DNA of 64,000 nucleotides from assembly GCA_024281055.1 (NCBI GenBank), contig JAMXLF010000007.1, positions 1-64,000 on the forward strand, read 5' to 3'. The notes below the pieces were generated by a model. That model saw only the letters and a list, made by a program, of their open reading frames with translations, was not told the DNA's origin and searched no databases. Origin of the DNA: Geobacteraceae bacterium (GTDB taxonomy: Bacteria; Desulfobacterota; Desulfuromonadia; Geobacterales; Geobacteraceae). The position numbers were made by a program, and so were the translations under genes. Shown piece after piece: positions 49,186-57,052 of the stretch (within the stretch, counting starts at the first letter, position 1; each line of letters begins with the position of its first letter).

Positions 49186-49686
49186 ATGGCAACACTGTTG
49201 GAACTGACAGCAAGCATCGTTTCTTCGCATGCATCCATCACCGAGCTGTCGGGCGAAGAACTGCTTCAGGAGATCCAGAAGGTTCATGCAGCCTTGCAGA
49301 AACTGGAAGGTTTCATTGACGAAGAAGCCGGGGCTGCCGAAGCCAAGGCTCCGACCATTTCACTGAAAAAGGCATTCCAGGCTGACCAGGTGGTCTGCAT
49401 GGTCTGCGGCAAGGGTGGCATGAAGACCCTGGCCCGCCACCTGGCCCAGGTCCACAAGATGAAGCCCGGTGAATACCGGAAGCAGTTCGGCATCCCCCGG
49501 ACCCAGGCCCTGACCGCCAAGAACTTCTCCGAGACGCGCAGGAAAATGGCCCAGGACAGGGGCCTGGCCGACAACCTTGCCAAAGCGCGGGAGATAAGGG
49601 CAGCCAAACTGAAGAGCCGGAAAGCCGAACCCGTCAAGCCGGCAAAGGCCGTCAAGGCCAAGACAGCGGCAAAGAAAAAGAAATAG
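49186..49686 (+). CDS. MucR/Ros-type zinc-finger regulator
   Basis: 166 residues from ATG 49186 with GAGGAGG upstream. The N-terminal helical half (1-60) is followed by a MucR/Ros finger (VVCMVCGKGGMKTLARHLAQVH near 68, CxxC and HxxxxH) and GEYRKQFGIPRTQAL. The last 35 residues are Lys/Ala-rich (VKPAKAVKAKTAAKKKK), which is unusual and histone-H1-like; it may tighten nonspecific DNA binding. Targets unknown. A terminator follows directly. Confidence 0.88.
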   Translation: MATLLELTASIVSSHASITELSGEELLQEIQKVHAALQKLEGFIDEEAGAAEAKAPTISLKKAFQADQVVCMVCGKGGMKTLARHLAQVHKMKPGEYRKQFGIPRTQALTAKNFSETRRKMAQDRGLADNLAKAREIRAAKLKSRKAEPVKPAKAVKAKTAAKKKK

Positions 49687-49709
49687 CCACGAGCCTGCCC
49701 GTTTACCGG

Positions 49710-49744
49710 AAAAGCCGCCCTTATTCCATGGGCGGCTTTTCTTT
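49710..49744 (+). terminator. Rho-independent terminator after the MucR-type gene
   Basis: AAAGCCGCCC and GGGCGGCTTT flank a 9-base loop and run into TTTTCTTT. Confidence 0.85.
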
Positions 49745-49854
49745 ATGCAAGGAAACCCGCGGCCGAACAACACTCCCGTATGAGCCAGCCCACGTCCTGC
49801 CGCTGTCGGCACCCCTTGTCACCGCCTGTAGAGAAGCAAGAAGCGCCTTGGCGG

Positions 49855-49883
49855 TTGACGGGTTGTGGCGGATGCGCTAAAAT
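49855..49883 (+). promoter_or_regulatory. Sigma70-type promoter for the HD-GYP gene
   Basis: TTGACG and TAAAAT spaced by 17 bp, about 120 bases upstream of the start at 50004. The rest of the 49745-50003 gap holds nothing else recognisable. Confidence 0.6.
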
Positions 49884-50003
49884 GCGAAAATTCCGGCCAT
49901 CGCCTGCCATACGTCCTTCCCCTTCCTCGAATCGCGCACGTAACGTCTTTCATCCGTCACCTCCCGGGACAGCATCCGGGACCCGGTGAAAGAGGAGCAT
50001 ACC

Positions 50004-51089
50004 ATGCCCCGTGAAGCCGATCGGTTGAACCGCCTTCGCATACTGACCGAGATTTCCGCCCTCATCAATTCCACCCTCGATACCCGCGAAATCAGGAAAC
50101 GGGCTACCGAGGCCGCCACGTTGCTGATGCATGCCGAAACGGGGAGTCTTCTCCTGGTCGACCCTGAACGCAACGAGCTTTTTTTCGAGGTGGCACTGGG
50201 CGAACAGGGGGAGAAAATCAAGGAAATCAGGCTGCAGATCGGCCAGGGAATCGCCGGCTGGGTGGCCCGGAACGGCGAGCCGCTCATCATCCACGATGTC
50301 CAGAATGACGAACGATTCTTCCGGGGGGCCGACCAAAAGAGCGACTTCAGGACACGCACCATGCTCTGCGTACCGGTGAAATCCCGGGATACCGTTATCG
50401 GGGTCCTGCAGGCGATCAACAAGAAGGACGGCAGATTCGACTATGACGATCAGGAGACCCTGGCGGCACTCGCCAACCAGGTCGCGGTCGCCATCGAGAA
50501 TGCCCGCCTCTACGAGGAATTGCGGGAAACCTTCTATGGTACGACCGTCGCCCTCGCCGAAACCCTCGAAAAGCGCGACCCCTATACCGGCGGCCATGTA
50601 CGGCGGGTCAGGAACTACAGCCTGGCCATCGGCCGGGGACTCGGCATACAGGCAAAGGATCTGGAGCGTCTCAATCTCTCCGCGATCCTCCACGACATCG
50701 GCAAGGTCGGGGTGCGGGACAGCGTCCTGCTCAAGGAAGGGAAACTTGACCCCGACGAACTGGCCGCCATGAACCAGCATTCCCTCTTCGGCGCGGAGAT
50801 CCTCCAGCATGTGCGTCACCTCCAGGACGTCATTCCCGGGGTAAGGGGGCACCACGAGAAATACGACGGGAGCGGCTATCCCGACGGCCTGCGCGGGGAG
50901 GATATTCCCCTCAACGCCAGGGTCATCGCCGTGGCCGACACCTTCGACGCCATGACCACCGACCGACCGTACCGCAAAGCGCTCAGCGTTTCCACCGCGT
51001 TCTCGGAACTGAGAAAAGGGTGCGGCACCCAGTTCGATGCAGAGGTCGTCGAGACGTTCATCAAAGCTTTTGAACAGGGAGAGATCTGA
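50004..51089 (+). CDS. GAF-HD-GYP cyclic-di-GMP phosphodiesterase
   Basis: 361 residues from ATG 50004 (GAGGAG just upstream). GAF domain about 15-165 (RLNRLRILTEISALINST, then AVAIENARL). HD-GYP domain about 170-355: GHVRRVRNYSLAIG, LHDIGKVGVRD near 233, HHEKYDGSGYPDGLRGEDI near 280 with the GYP motif, VADTFDAMTTDRPYR near 310. HD-GYP enzymes hydrolyse c-di-GMP to pGpG or GMP. The GAF domain probably senses a ligand. Overlaps and is co-transcribed with the MBL-fold gene one base downstream. Confidence 0.93.
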   Translation: MPREADRLNRLRILTEISALINSTLDTREIRKRATEAATLLMHAETGSLLLVDPERNELFFEVALGEQGEKIKEIRLQIGQGIAGWVARNGEPLIIHDVQNDERFFRGADQKSDFRTRTMLCVPVKSRDTVIGVLQAINKKDGRFDYDDQETLAALANQVAVAIENARLYEELRETFYGTTVALAETLEKRDPYTGGHVRRVRNYSLAIGRGLGIQAKDLERLNLSAILHDIGKVGVRDSVLLKEGKLDPDELAAMNQHSLFGAEILQHVRHLQDVIPGVRGHHEKYDGSGYPDGLRGEDIPLNARVIAVADTFDAMTTDRPYRKALSVSTAFSELRKGCGTQFDAEVVETFIKAFEQGEI

Positions 51090-51090
51090 C

Positions 51091-51849
51091 ATGAAGCTCA
51101 GAGTGCTGGGATGCGCCGGAGCGGAATTTCCCCATTTCCACCCGCCCGGGTTTCTCATCGACGAAACAGTGCTGCTCGACGCCGGCACCATCGGCGCGGT
51201 CCTCAGCGAAGACGAACAATGGGCCATCAGGCACATCCTCATCACCCACGCCCACCTCGACCACATCCGTGGGATACCGGTCCTCGCCGACAACATCCTC
51301 ATCAAGAACCTGAACCACCACGTAAACATCGCCGGCACCCGTGAGGTCCTTGCAGCGCTCAAAACCCACCTGCTGAACGATGTCATCTGGCCGGACTTTG
51401 CCCGCCTCCCCACCCCGGAAGCGCCGGTAATCGGCTACCTGGAGCTGGAGACAGATAAGACCACCGACATCGGCGGATATGCGGTAACCGCCTGCCGAGT
51501 GCACCACTCCGTGCCGGCGGTGGGATACATCGTCCGCCGGGCCGGGAAAGGAATCCTCTACAGCGGCGACACGGGCCCCACGGAAGACATCTGGCAGCAC
51601 GCTGCCGATCTCTCCGCCCTGATCGTGGAGGCGTCGTTCCCCAACGCCATGGAGGAGACGGCCCGCCTCACCGGCCACCTGACGCCACGGCTCCTCGGCA
51701 TGGAGCTCGGAAAAGTGGCGAAGCTCCCACCGCGCGTCCTCGTCACCCATCCGAAGCCGCAGTACTACGACACCATCAGGACGGAACTCGTGGCACTCGG
51801 CATCCCCAGGCTCGAGCTTCTCAGGGACGGAAACGTGTACGAGTTGTAA
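51091..51849 (+). CDS. MBL-fold metallohydrolase, possibly class II cyclic nucleotide phosphodiesterase
   Basis: 252 residues from ATG 51091, one base after the HD-GYP stop. Motif HAHLDHIRG near 45 (HxHxDH), GDTG near 145 and LVTHPKPQYYDT near 220. The arrangement resembles class II cyclic nucleotide phosphodiesterases (SHxHxDHI, PVLADN), which would fit its placement behind a c-di-GMP phosphodiesterase, but other MBL substrates are equally possible. Confidence 0.8.
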   Translation: MKLRVLGCAGAEFPHFHPPGFLIDETVLLDAGTIGAVLSEDEQWAIRHILITHAHLDHIRGIPVLADNILIKNLNHHVNIAGTREVLAALKTHLLNDVIWPDFARLPTPEAPVIGYLELETDKTTDIGGYAVTACRVHHSVPAVGYIVRRAGKGILYSGDTGPTEDIWQHAADLSALIVEASFPNAMEETARLTGHLTPRLLGMELGKVAKLPPRVLVTHPKPQYYDTIRTELVALGIPRLELLRDGNVYEL

Positions 51850-51868
51850 TGGTTAGATCGATAAAAGA

Positions 51869-51909
51869 AAAAACGGGGTCGGACGGATAGCCGCCAACCC
51901 CGTTTTTTT
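51869..51909 (+). terminator. Terminator after the MBL-fold gene
   Basis: ACGGGGT...ACCCCGT with an inner CGG/CCG pairing, followed by seven T; A-rich upstream, so it may serve the convergent gene too. Confidence 0.8.
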
Positions 51910-51937
51910 GTGCATACGATCTGATTCCCAGCCTTGT

Positions 51938-52246
51938 TCAATTCTCTTTCAGTGCCACGCCGCAGTGCATGCACTTCTTCGCGAAGATATTGCCGCTCAT
52001 CCCCCGGACATGGAAATAGCCACGGCAAGCCGGACAGCGGGCAAAACCGATGAGGAGTTCGACAACGACCCCCACGCAGATCCAGGCAATGCCGATGGTC
52101 ATGATGAGCCGCAGCGGCAGCTCCCTCATGGCCATGACGTAGACCAGCGGGGCGAACAGAATCACGATCACCAGCAGAAACCTGCGCAGGAAGCGGATGC
52201 GCTTCAGGCCGGCAGCAATTATTTGTTGATCCCGGGTATCTGTCAT
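51938..52246 (-). CDS. Two-TM membrane protein with zinc ribbon, 102 aa
   Basis: A basic N-terminus (TDTRDQQIIAAGLKRIRFLRR) precedes two transmembrane helices (about 24-41 and 50-66), then a zinc ribbon with CPAC near 71 and CMHC near 92. Such membrane zinc ribbons often work in protein quality control; no function can be assigned. The ATG is 52246. Confidence 0.75.
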   Translation of the reverse strand: MTDTRDQQIIAAGLKRIRFLRRFLLVIVILFAPLVYVMAMRELPLRLIMTIGIAWICVGVVVELLIGFARCPACRGYFHVRGMSGNIFAKKCMHCGVALKEN

Positions 52247-52324
52247 CGGGTGACCTCATGGGGTGCGGGCCTGTATTCCTCTTTCCGTCGGATAATACGG
52301 CGTTTATTAACTCATTACAACAAT

Positions 52325-52355
52325 AAAAAAGACCGGCGCCAAACGCCGGCCTTTT
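52325..52355 (-). terminator. Terminator downstream of ettA
   Basis: CCGGCG/CGCCGG stem with CCAAA loop, followed on the minus strand by six T. Lies about 80 bases after the ettA stop. Confidence 0.75.
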
Positions 52356-52431
52356 CATCCAATCACTCACTTTCTTTGAACCAATGGGCGCCCATTCCCC
52401 TCCCACCGGGGGAGGTGGAATATTTGTGGAG

Positions 52432-54117
52432 CTACGCCCGCGTCAGCTGCCGGCACTTGATCCGGTGCGGCTGGTCGGCAGCGGACCCGAGCCTGCTCTT
52501 CCTGTCCGCTTCGTACTCGGAGTAGTTCCCCTCGAACCAGACGACCCGGCTCTCCCCCTCGAAGGCGAGGATGTGGGTGGCGATCCGGTCGAGGAACCAC
52601 CGGTCGTGGGAGATGACCACGGCGCAGCCGCCGAAGTTCTCCAGCGCCTCCTCCAGTGCCCGCATGGTGTTCACGTCAAGGTCGTTGGTCGGCTCGTCGA
52701 GGAGGATGACGTTCCCTCCCTCCTTGAGCATCTTGGCGAGATGTACCCGGTTGCGCTCCCCACCGGAGAGCATCCCCACCTTCTTCTGCTGGTCGGCGCC
52801 GGAAAAGTTGAAGCGGGCCACGTAGGCACGGGAGTTGACGGAGAGCTTACCGAGCTGAACGGTGTCGGCGCCGCCGGAGATCTCCTCCCAGAGGGTCTTG
52901 TCCGGATCGAGGGCATCGCGGCTCTGGTCCACGTAGGCAAGCTTCACTGTCTCGCCGATGCGGAAAGAGCCGTTGTCCGCGGTTTCCTGGCCGGTGATCA
53001 TCCGGAACAGGGTGGTCTTGCCGGCGCCGTTCGGGCCGATCACCCCGACGATACCACCGCGGGGGAGACGGAAGTTCATCCCCTCGACGAGGAGCCGGTC
53101 GCCGTACCCCTTGGCGACGTTTTCCGCCTCGATGACGATGTCACCCAGCCGCGGCCCGGCCGGAATGTAGATCTCCAGCTCCCGGGCCTGCTTCTCGGCC
53201 GCCTCGTTCACCAGTTGCTCGTAGGCATTGATGCGCGCCTGCCCCTTGGCGTGGCGCCCCTTGGGGGACATCCTGATCCACTCAAGCTCCCGCTGCAGGG
53301 TTTTCTGGCGGTCGCTCTCCTGCTTCTCCTCGATGGCCAGCCGCTGCTGCTTCTGCTCCAGCCATGACGAGTAGTTCCCCTTCCACGGGATTCCTTCCCC
53401 CCGGTCGAGTTCCAGGATCCACCCCGCCACATTGTCGAGGAAGTAGCGGTCGTGGGTGACGGCGATGACCGTGCCGGCGTACCCCTGGAGATGGTGCTCC
53501 AGCCAGGCGACCGTCTCGGCGTCCAGATGGTTGGTCGGCTCGTCCAGGAGCAGGATGTCCGGCTTCTGGAGGAGGAGCCGGCAGAGGGCCACGCGGCGTT
53601 TCTCCCCGCCCGACAGGACCTTGACCGGGGTATCGCCGTCGGGGCAACGCAGGGCGTCCATGGCCATCTCCAGACGCGAGTCGAGGTCCCAGGCATCCAG
53701 GTGGTCGAGCTTCTCCTGCACCGCGGCCTGGCGGTCGCAGAGCTTCGTCATCTCGTCGTCCCCCATCGGCTCGGCGAATTTCGCGTTGATCTCGTTGAAC
53801 TCGTTCATGAGGTCCACGGTCTCCTGCACCCCTTCCTCGACAACCTGGCGGACCGTCTTTGACTCGTCGAGGCGGGGCTCCTGCTCGAGGTACCCGACCG
53901 TATAGCCGGCGGAAAGGACCGCCTGGCCGTTGAACTCCTTGTCCACCCCGGCCATGATCCGGAGAAGCGAGCTCTTTCCCGCGCCGTTCAAGCCCAGCAC
54001 GCCGATCTTGGCGCCGTAGAAGTACGAAAGAGAGATGTCCTTCAGCACCGGTTTCTTGTCGTAATACCTGGAGACCCGCATCATGGTATAGATGATCTTG
54101 TTGCCGTCAGTGCTCAT
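52432..54117 (-). CDS. ettA: Energy-dependent translational throttle protein (ABC-F)
   Basis: 561 residues with two ABC ATPase domains: [17 protein letters not shown] near 36 and [17 protein letters not shown] near 350, signatures [18 protein letters not shown] near 165 and [15 protein letters not shown] near 445, and a linker rich in Lys/Glu with [19 protein letters not shown] near 285. These match EttA, which binds the ribosome E site and gates the first peptide bond by ATP/ADP ratio. The C-terminus is close to the E. coli length (555). Confidence 0.95.
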   Translation of the reverse strand: MSTDGNKIIYTMMRVSRYYDKKPVLKDISLSYFYGAKIGVLGLNGAGKSSLLRIMAGVDKEFNGQAVLSAGYTVGYLEQEPRLDESKTVRQVVEEGVQETVDLMNEFNEINAKFAEPMGDDEMTKLCDRQAAVQEKLDHLDAWDLDSRLEMAMDALRCPDGDTPVKVLSGGEKRRVALCRLLLQKPDILLLDEPTNHLDAETVAWLEHHLQGYAGTVIAVTHDRYFLDNVAGWILELDRGEGIPWKGNYSSWLEQKQQRLAIEEKQESDRQKTLQRELEWIRMSPKGRHAKGQARINAYEQLVNEAAEKQARELEIYIPAGPRLGDIVIEAENVAKGYGDRLLVEGMNFRLPRGGIVGVIGPNGAGKTTLFRMITGQETADNGSFRIGETVKLAYVDQSRDALDPDKTLWEEISGGADTVQLGKLSVNSRAYVARFNFSGADQQKKVGMLSGGERNRVHLAKMLKEGGNVILLDEPTNDLDVNTMRALEEALENFGGCAVVISHDRWFLDRIATHILAFEGESRVVWFEGNYSEYEADRKSRLGSAADQPHRIKCRQLTRA

Positions 54118-54266
54118 CTGCTATTGCTTCCTCCTCGGAAATTGTTTGATAGCGCAAGGTTACCAGTAAAGTCCCCGGTTAGGCAAGATTTTCTGCGCGG
54201 AAAAAAGGGACACGCCGCCGGGAAGATCCCTCCTGACGGGAAAATGTGATTATTTTTCGCAGGCGC

Positions 54267-54308
54267 TTGCTTTGCCCGCCAAGGCAGGTAAACTTCTAAA
54301 AAAGAAGT
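54267..54308 (+). promoter_or_regulatory. Candidate promoter and operator of the exopolysaccharide operon
   Basis: TTGCTT and TAAACT (54289-54294) spaced by 16 bp. The inverted repeat ACTTCT-AAAAA-AGAAGT (54292-54308) overlaps the -10 box, and TTAA-TGAGTCG-TTAA follows. It lies about 50 bases upstream of the first gene. The rest of the 54118-54357 gap shows no other element. Confidence 0.45.
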
Positions 54309-54357
54309 GTTAATGAGTCGTTAAGAAATTTAATTAAGTATGCGCTAAGGAAAGATC

Positions 54358-55464
54358 ATGGTACGTCTCGCGTATTTCCTGACGCCGGTTTTTCTGAAGT
54401 ACTTTCTCTTCGGGGTAGTTGGCGTCATCATTGCGGTGACGCTGCTGCTCTTCGTCATTCTCATAATCCACAAGCTGCACGTCGAACATCGGGAGCTGCT
54501 GCTGCGCAAGCTCAAGGACCGGTACACCGTCACCGTCAGCGTCAGGATGCTGGAGTCGTCGGCACGGATCGACAAGCCCGAACACCCCCCCGAGTACGAA
54601 GCCCTCGGCGATGTGCTCATCGACATGATGGTGAACGTCACCGGCGCCATGACCGACCAGCTCCGCGCCATTGCGCGGGAATACGGCATTGTCGGCCACT
54701 ACCGGGAACGGCTCGGTTCCCGCTCCTGGGTAAGGCGTTACCGGGCCGTCGAAAAGCTCGGCTTTCTGAAGCTCCCCGAGCTAAAGCCGATCTACCGCTC
54801 ACTCCTGGACCGGGAGAATGACCCCCACGTGGTCACCAAGGCCATCTGGGCGCTGAGCCTCATCGCCCATGGCGAAGACCTGCCCCTGATCAACCGCTTT
54901 CTGACGGACTCCTGCTTTGCCTCATCCAAGTACAGGTCATACATTTACACCAACGTCATCAGAGCACTCCGGGAACGGGGCGAGGAAGGGATCTTCCTGG
55001 AATTCCTCGCCGGATGGATGGGCGAAGAGGCCGTCTCGGTCATCCTGAAGAAGGATATCATCGAAGCCTGCGGCGCAGAAGGCCTCTACGCCGCCAAGGA
55101 GACGATCATCGCCTATTTCAAAAGGTTCCATGACGTTCCGGAGATGCGCATCTCCTGCATCCGGGCTTTGGAGAAGATCTGTGCCGGCGATGCGCATCCG
55201 CTGATCGCTGAGGGGCTCAGGGACAGTGACTGGCGCGTGCGTGCAGTAGCAGCAAAGGATGCCCACATCTGCCCGGAGGAGATCATCGAACCTCTCGAAC
55301 AAGCGCTCTATGACCGGAACTACCACGTCCGGATCAATGCCGCCCAGGCCCTGAAGCAGATGGGGGAAAGGGGCCTCGCCGTGCTTACCCGCAACATCAG
55401 GAGCGACGACCGGTTCGTTCGGGATGTCGCCTACTACGTACTGGCGGAAAAAGCCTATGCATGA
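54358..55464 (+). CDS. Membrane-anchored HEAT-repeat protein of the exopolysaccharide operon
   Basis: 368 residues. One transmembrane helix near the N-terminus (about 14-38) and helical HEAT/armadillo-like repeats from about 115 (RRYRAVEKLGFLKLPELKP, DPHVVTKAIWALSLIAHG, WRVRAVAAKDAHICPEE, YHVRINAAQALKQMGERG). It should be a cytoplasmic scaffold tethered to the inner membrane, perhaps contacting the synthase. Overlaps the synthase gene by 8 bases, so translation is coupled. Not part of known pga or bcs operons (inference from memory). Confidence 0.8.
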   Translation: MVRLAYFLTPVFLKYFLFGVVGVIIAVTLLLFVILIIHKLHVEHRELLLRKLKDRYTVTVSVRMLESSARIDKPEHPPEYEALGDVLIDMMVNVTGAMTDQLRAIAREYGIVGHYRERLGSRSWVRRYRAVEKLGFLKLPELKPIYRSLLDRENDPHVVTKAIWALSLIAHGEDLPLINRFLTDSCFASSKYRSYIYTNVIRALRERGEEGIFLEFLAGWMGEEAVSVILKKDIIEACGAEGLYAAKETIIAYFKRFHDVPEMRISCIRALEKICAGDAHPLIAEGLRDSDWRVRAVAAKDAHICPEEIIEPLEQALYDRNYHVRINAAQALKQMGERGLAVLTRNIRSDDRFVRDVAYYVLAEKAYA

Positions 55465-56875
55465 GACCCTGAGCCTGATACTGCTGATCCTGCAGATTCT
55501 CGTCTTTTTCTATTTCGTCGCGGTCAACGGCGCATACACCATCTTCACGCTCATATCCCTCAGGGACATCCGGACCCATCTCAACACCATCAGCAACCAG
55601 GAACTCACCACCATCCTCTCGGGGATATTCTACAAGCCGCTCTCCGTCATTGTCCCCGCCCACAACGAGCAGAAGACCATCGTCAGCACAGTAAGATCGC
55701 TCCTCCTCCTCAATTACCCGGAGTTTGAAGTGATCGTCGTCGACGACGGCTCCACCGATGCCACACTGGCCCAATTGACCCAGACCTTCCGGCTCGTGAG
55801 GATCGAGAAACCGGTAAGCATCGTACTGCGCCACGAACCGATCGAGGAAATGTATGTTTCCCTCGACTATCCCCACCTGACGGTGCTCGCCAAGAAAAAC
55901 GGCGGCAAGGCCGACGCCCTCAACGCCGGGATCAATGCATCGAGGTTCCCGATCTTCTGCAGCATCGACGCCGATTCCCTGTTGGAGAGCGACGCCCTCC
56001 TCAGGGCGTCCAAGCTGTTCGTCGAGGACAGGGAAGTCATCGCCACAGGAGGTATCGTCAGGGTCCTCAACGGCTGCACCCTGGAAGGGGGGGTGGTCAC
56101 GGAAGTGAACGCCCCCCGGAAGGCGCTCGAATGCTACCAGGCGGTGGAGTATACGCGGGGGTTCCTGTCGGGGCGGACGTCGTGGAACTTCTTCGACAGC
56201 CTGCTCATCATCTCCGGGGCCTTCGGCATATTCCGGAAGGACATGGTGCTGGCCGTCAATGGATACCGCAAGTCGGTGGGCGAGGATATGGACCTCGTCG
56301 TTCGGCTCCATCGGCACTGCCGGGACAACGGGATCCGCTACAAGGTGGTGTTCGTCCCCGACCCGGTCTGCTGGACCCAGGTCCCTTCTGACCTGGTATC
56401 ACTGCTCAAGCAGCGAAACCGCTGGCATCGGGGCTTGATAGACAGCCTCTGGCACAGCAGGGGGATGCTCTTCAACCCGCGCTACGGCAAGGTCGGCCTG
56501 TTCGGCTTCCCCTATTTCCTTTTCATCGAAGCGACCGGTCCGACCATCGAATTCCTCGGCTATTGCGCTTTCATCCTGTTTTTCATCACCGGCGCCATCA
56601 ACCTGGATTTCATCCTGCTCTTCCTTGTCCTCGCCATATTCTGGGGGATGTGGATCAACCTCGGTTCCATCCTTCTCGACAACATGATCTACAAGCGCTA
56701 CCGGGGCCTCGGGGACCTCCTTAGACTCTGTCTGTTCGGCGCCCTGGAATTCATCGGCTACCGGCAGCTCATCGTCGTGGAACGCTTCATCGCTACCCTC
56801 TTCTTCTGGAAAAAGGATTGGGGCAAACACAAACGTCAGGAGATAAAGAGTGCACCTGTTCAAGAACATGCTTAA
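55457..56875 (+). CDS. PgaC-like glycosyltransferase family 2 polysaccharide synthase
   Basis: 472 residues from ATG 55457. An N-terminal transmembrane helix (5-30) is followed by the catalytic domain: VVDDGSTDATLAQL near 90, SIDADSLLESD near 175 (DxD), VGEDMDLVVRLHR near 275 and QRNRWHRGLIDS near 320 (QxxRW). Several transmembrane segments follow (about 350-440). The D, DxD, ED and QxxRW set marks a processive inverting synthase such as PgaC or HasA; product probably a beta-linked GlcNAc polymer because a deacetylase is encoded nearby (inference). Confidence 0.9.
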   Translation: MHETLSLILLILQILVFFYFVAVNGAYTIFTLISLRDIRTHLNTISNQELTTILSGIFYKPLSVIVPAHNEQKTIVSTVRSLLLLNYPEFEVIVVDDGSTDATLAQLTQTFRLVRIEKPVSIVLRHEPIEEMYVSLDYPHLTVLAKKNGGKADALNAGINASRFPIFCSIDADSLLESDALLRASKLFVEDREVIATGGIVRVLNGCTLEGGVVTEVNAPRKALECYQAVEYTRGFLSGRTSWNFFDSLLIISGAFGIFRKDMVLAVNGYRKSVGEDMDLVVRLHRHCRDNGIRYKVVFVPDPVCWTQVPSDLVSLLKQRNRWHRGLIDSLWHSRGMLFNPRYGKVGLFGFPYFLFIEATGPTIEFLGYCAFILFFITGAINLDFILLFLVLAIFWGMWINLGSILLDNMIYKRYRGLGDLLRLCLFGALEFIGYRQLIVVERFIATLFFWKKDWGKHKRQEIKSAPVQEHA

Positions 56876-57029
56876 TGACTTCTTCTACCTCGTGCCCCGG
56901 ATGATTCTCTTCAGCGTATTTCTGGCCTGTCTGCTGATCACCGTCTTCATCTCGTTCGATCCCCTGCGCCCCTATATGCATCCTCTGGAAACGTTCCGGT
57001 GGTGGGCAGCCCACGCCATTCAGGGATAA
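56850..57029 (+). CDS. PgaD-like small membrane protein, 59 aa
   Basis: GTG at 56850 has AGGAG eight bases upstream; its first 26 bases overlap the synthase gene. The 59-residue product has one transmembrane helix (about 14-34, LVPRMILFSVFLACLLITVF) flanked by basic residues. PgaD is a small inner-membrane partner of PgaC with two helices; the size and position fit a reduced equivalent. Confidence 0.6.
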   Translation: MHLFKNMLNDFFYLVPRMILFSVFLACLLITVFISFDPLRPYMHPLETFRWWAAHAIQG

Positions 57030-57052
57030 GTAACGGACGGGAAAGGGTTGGT

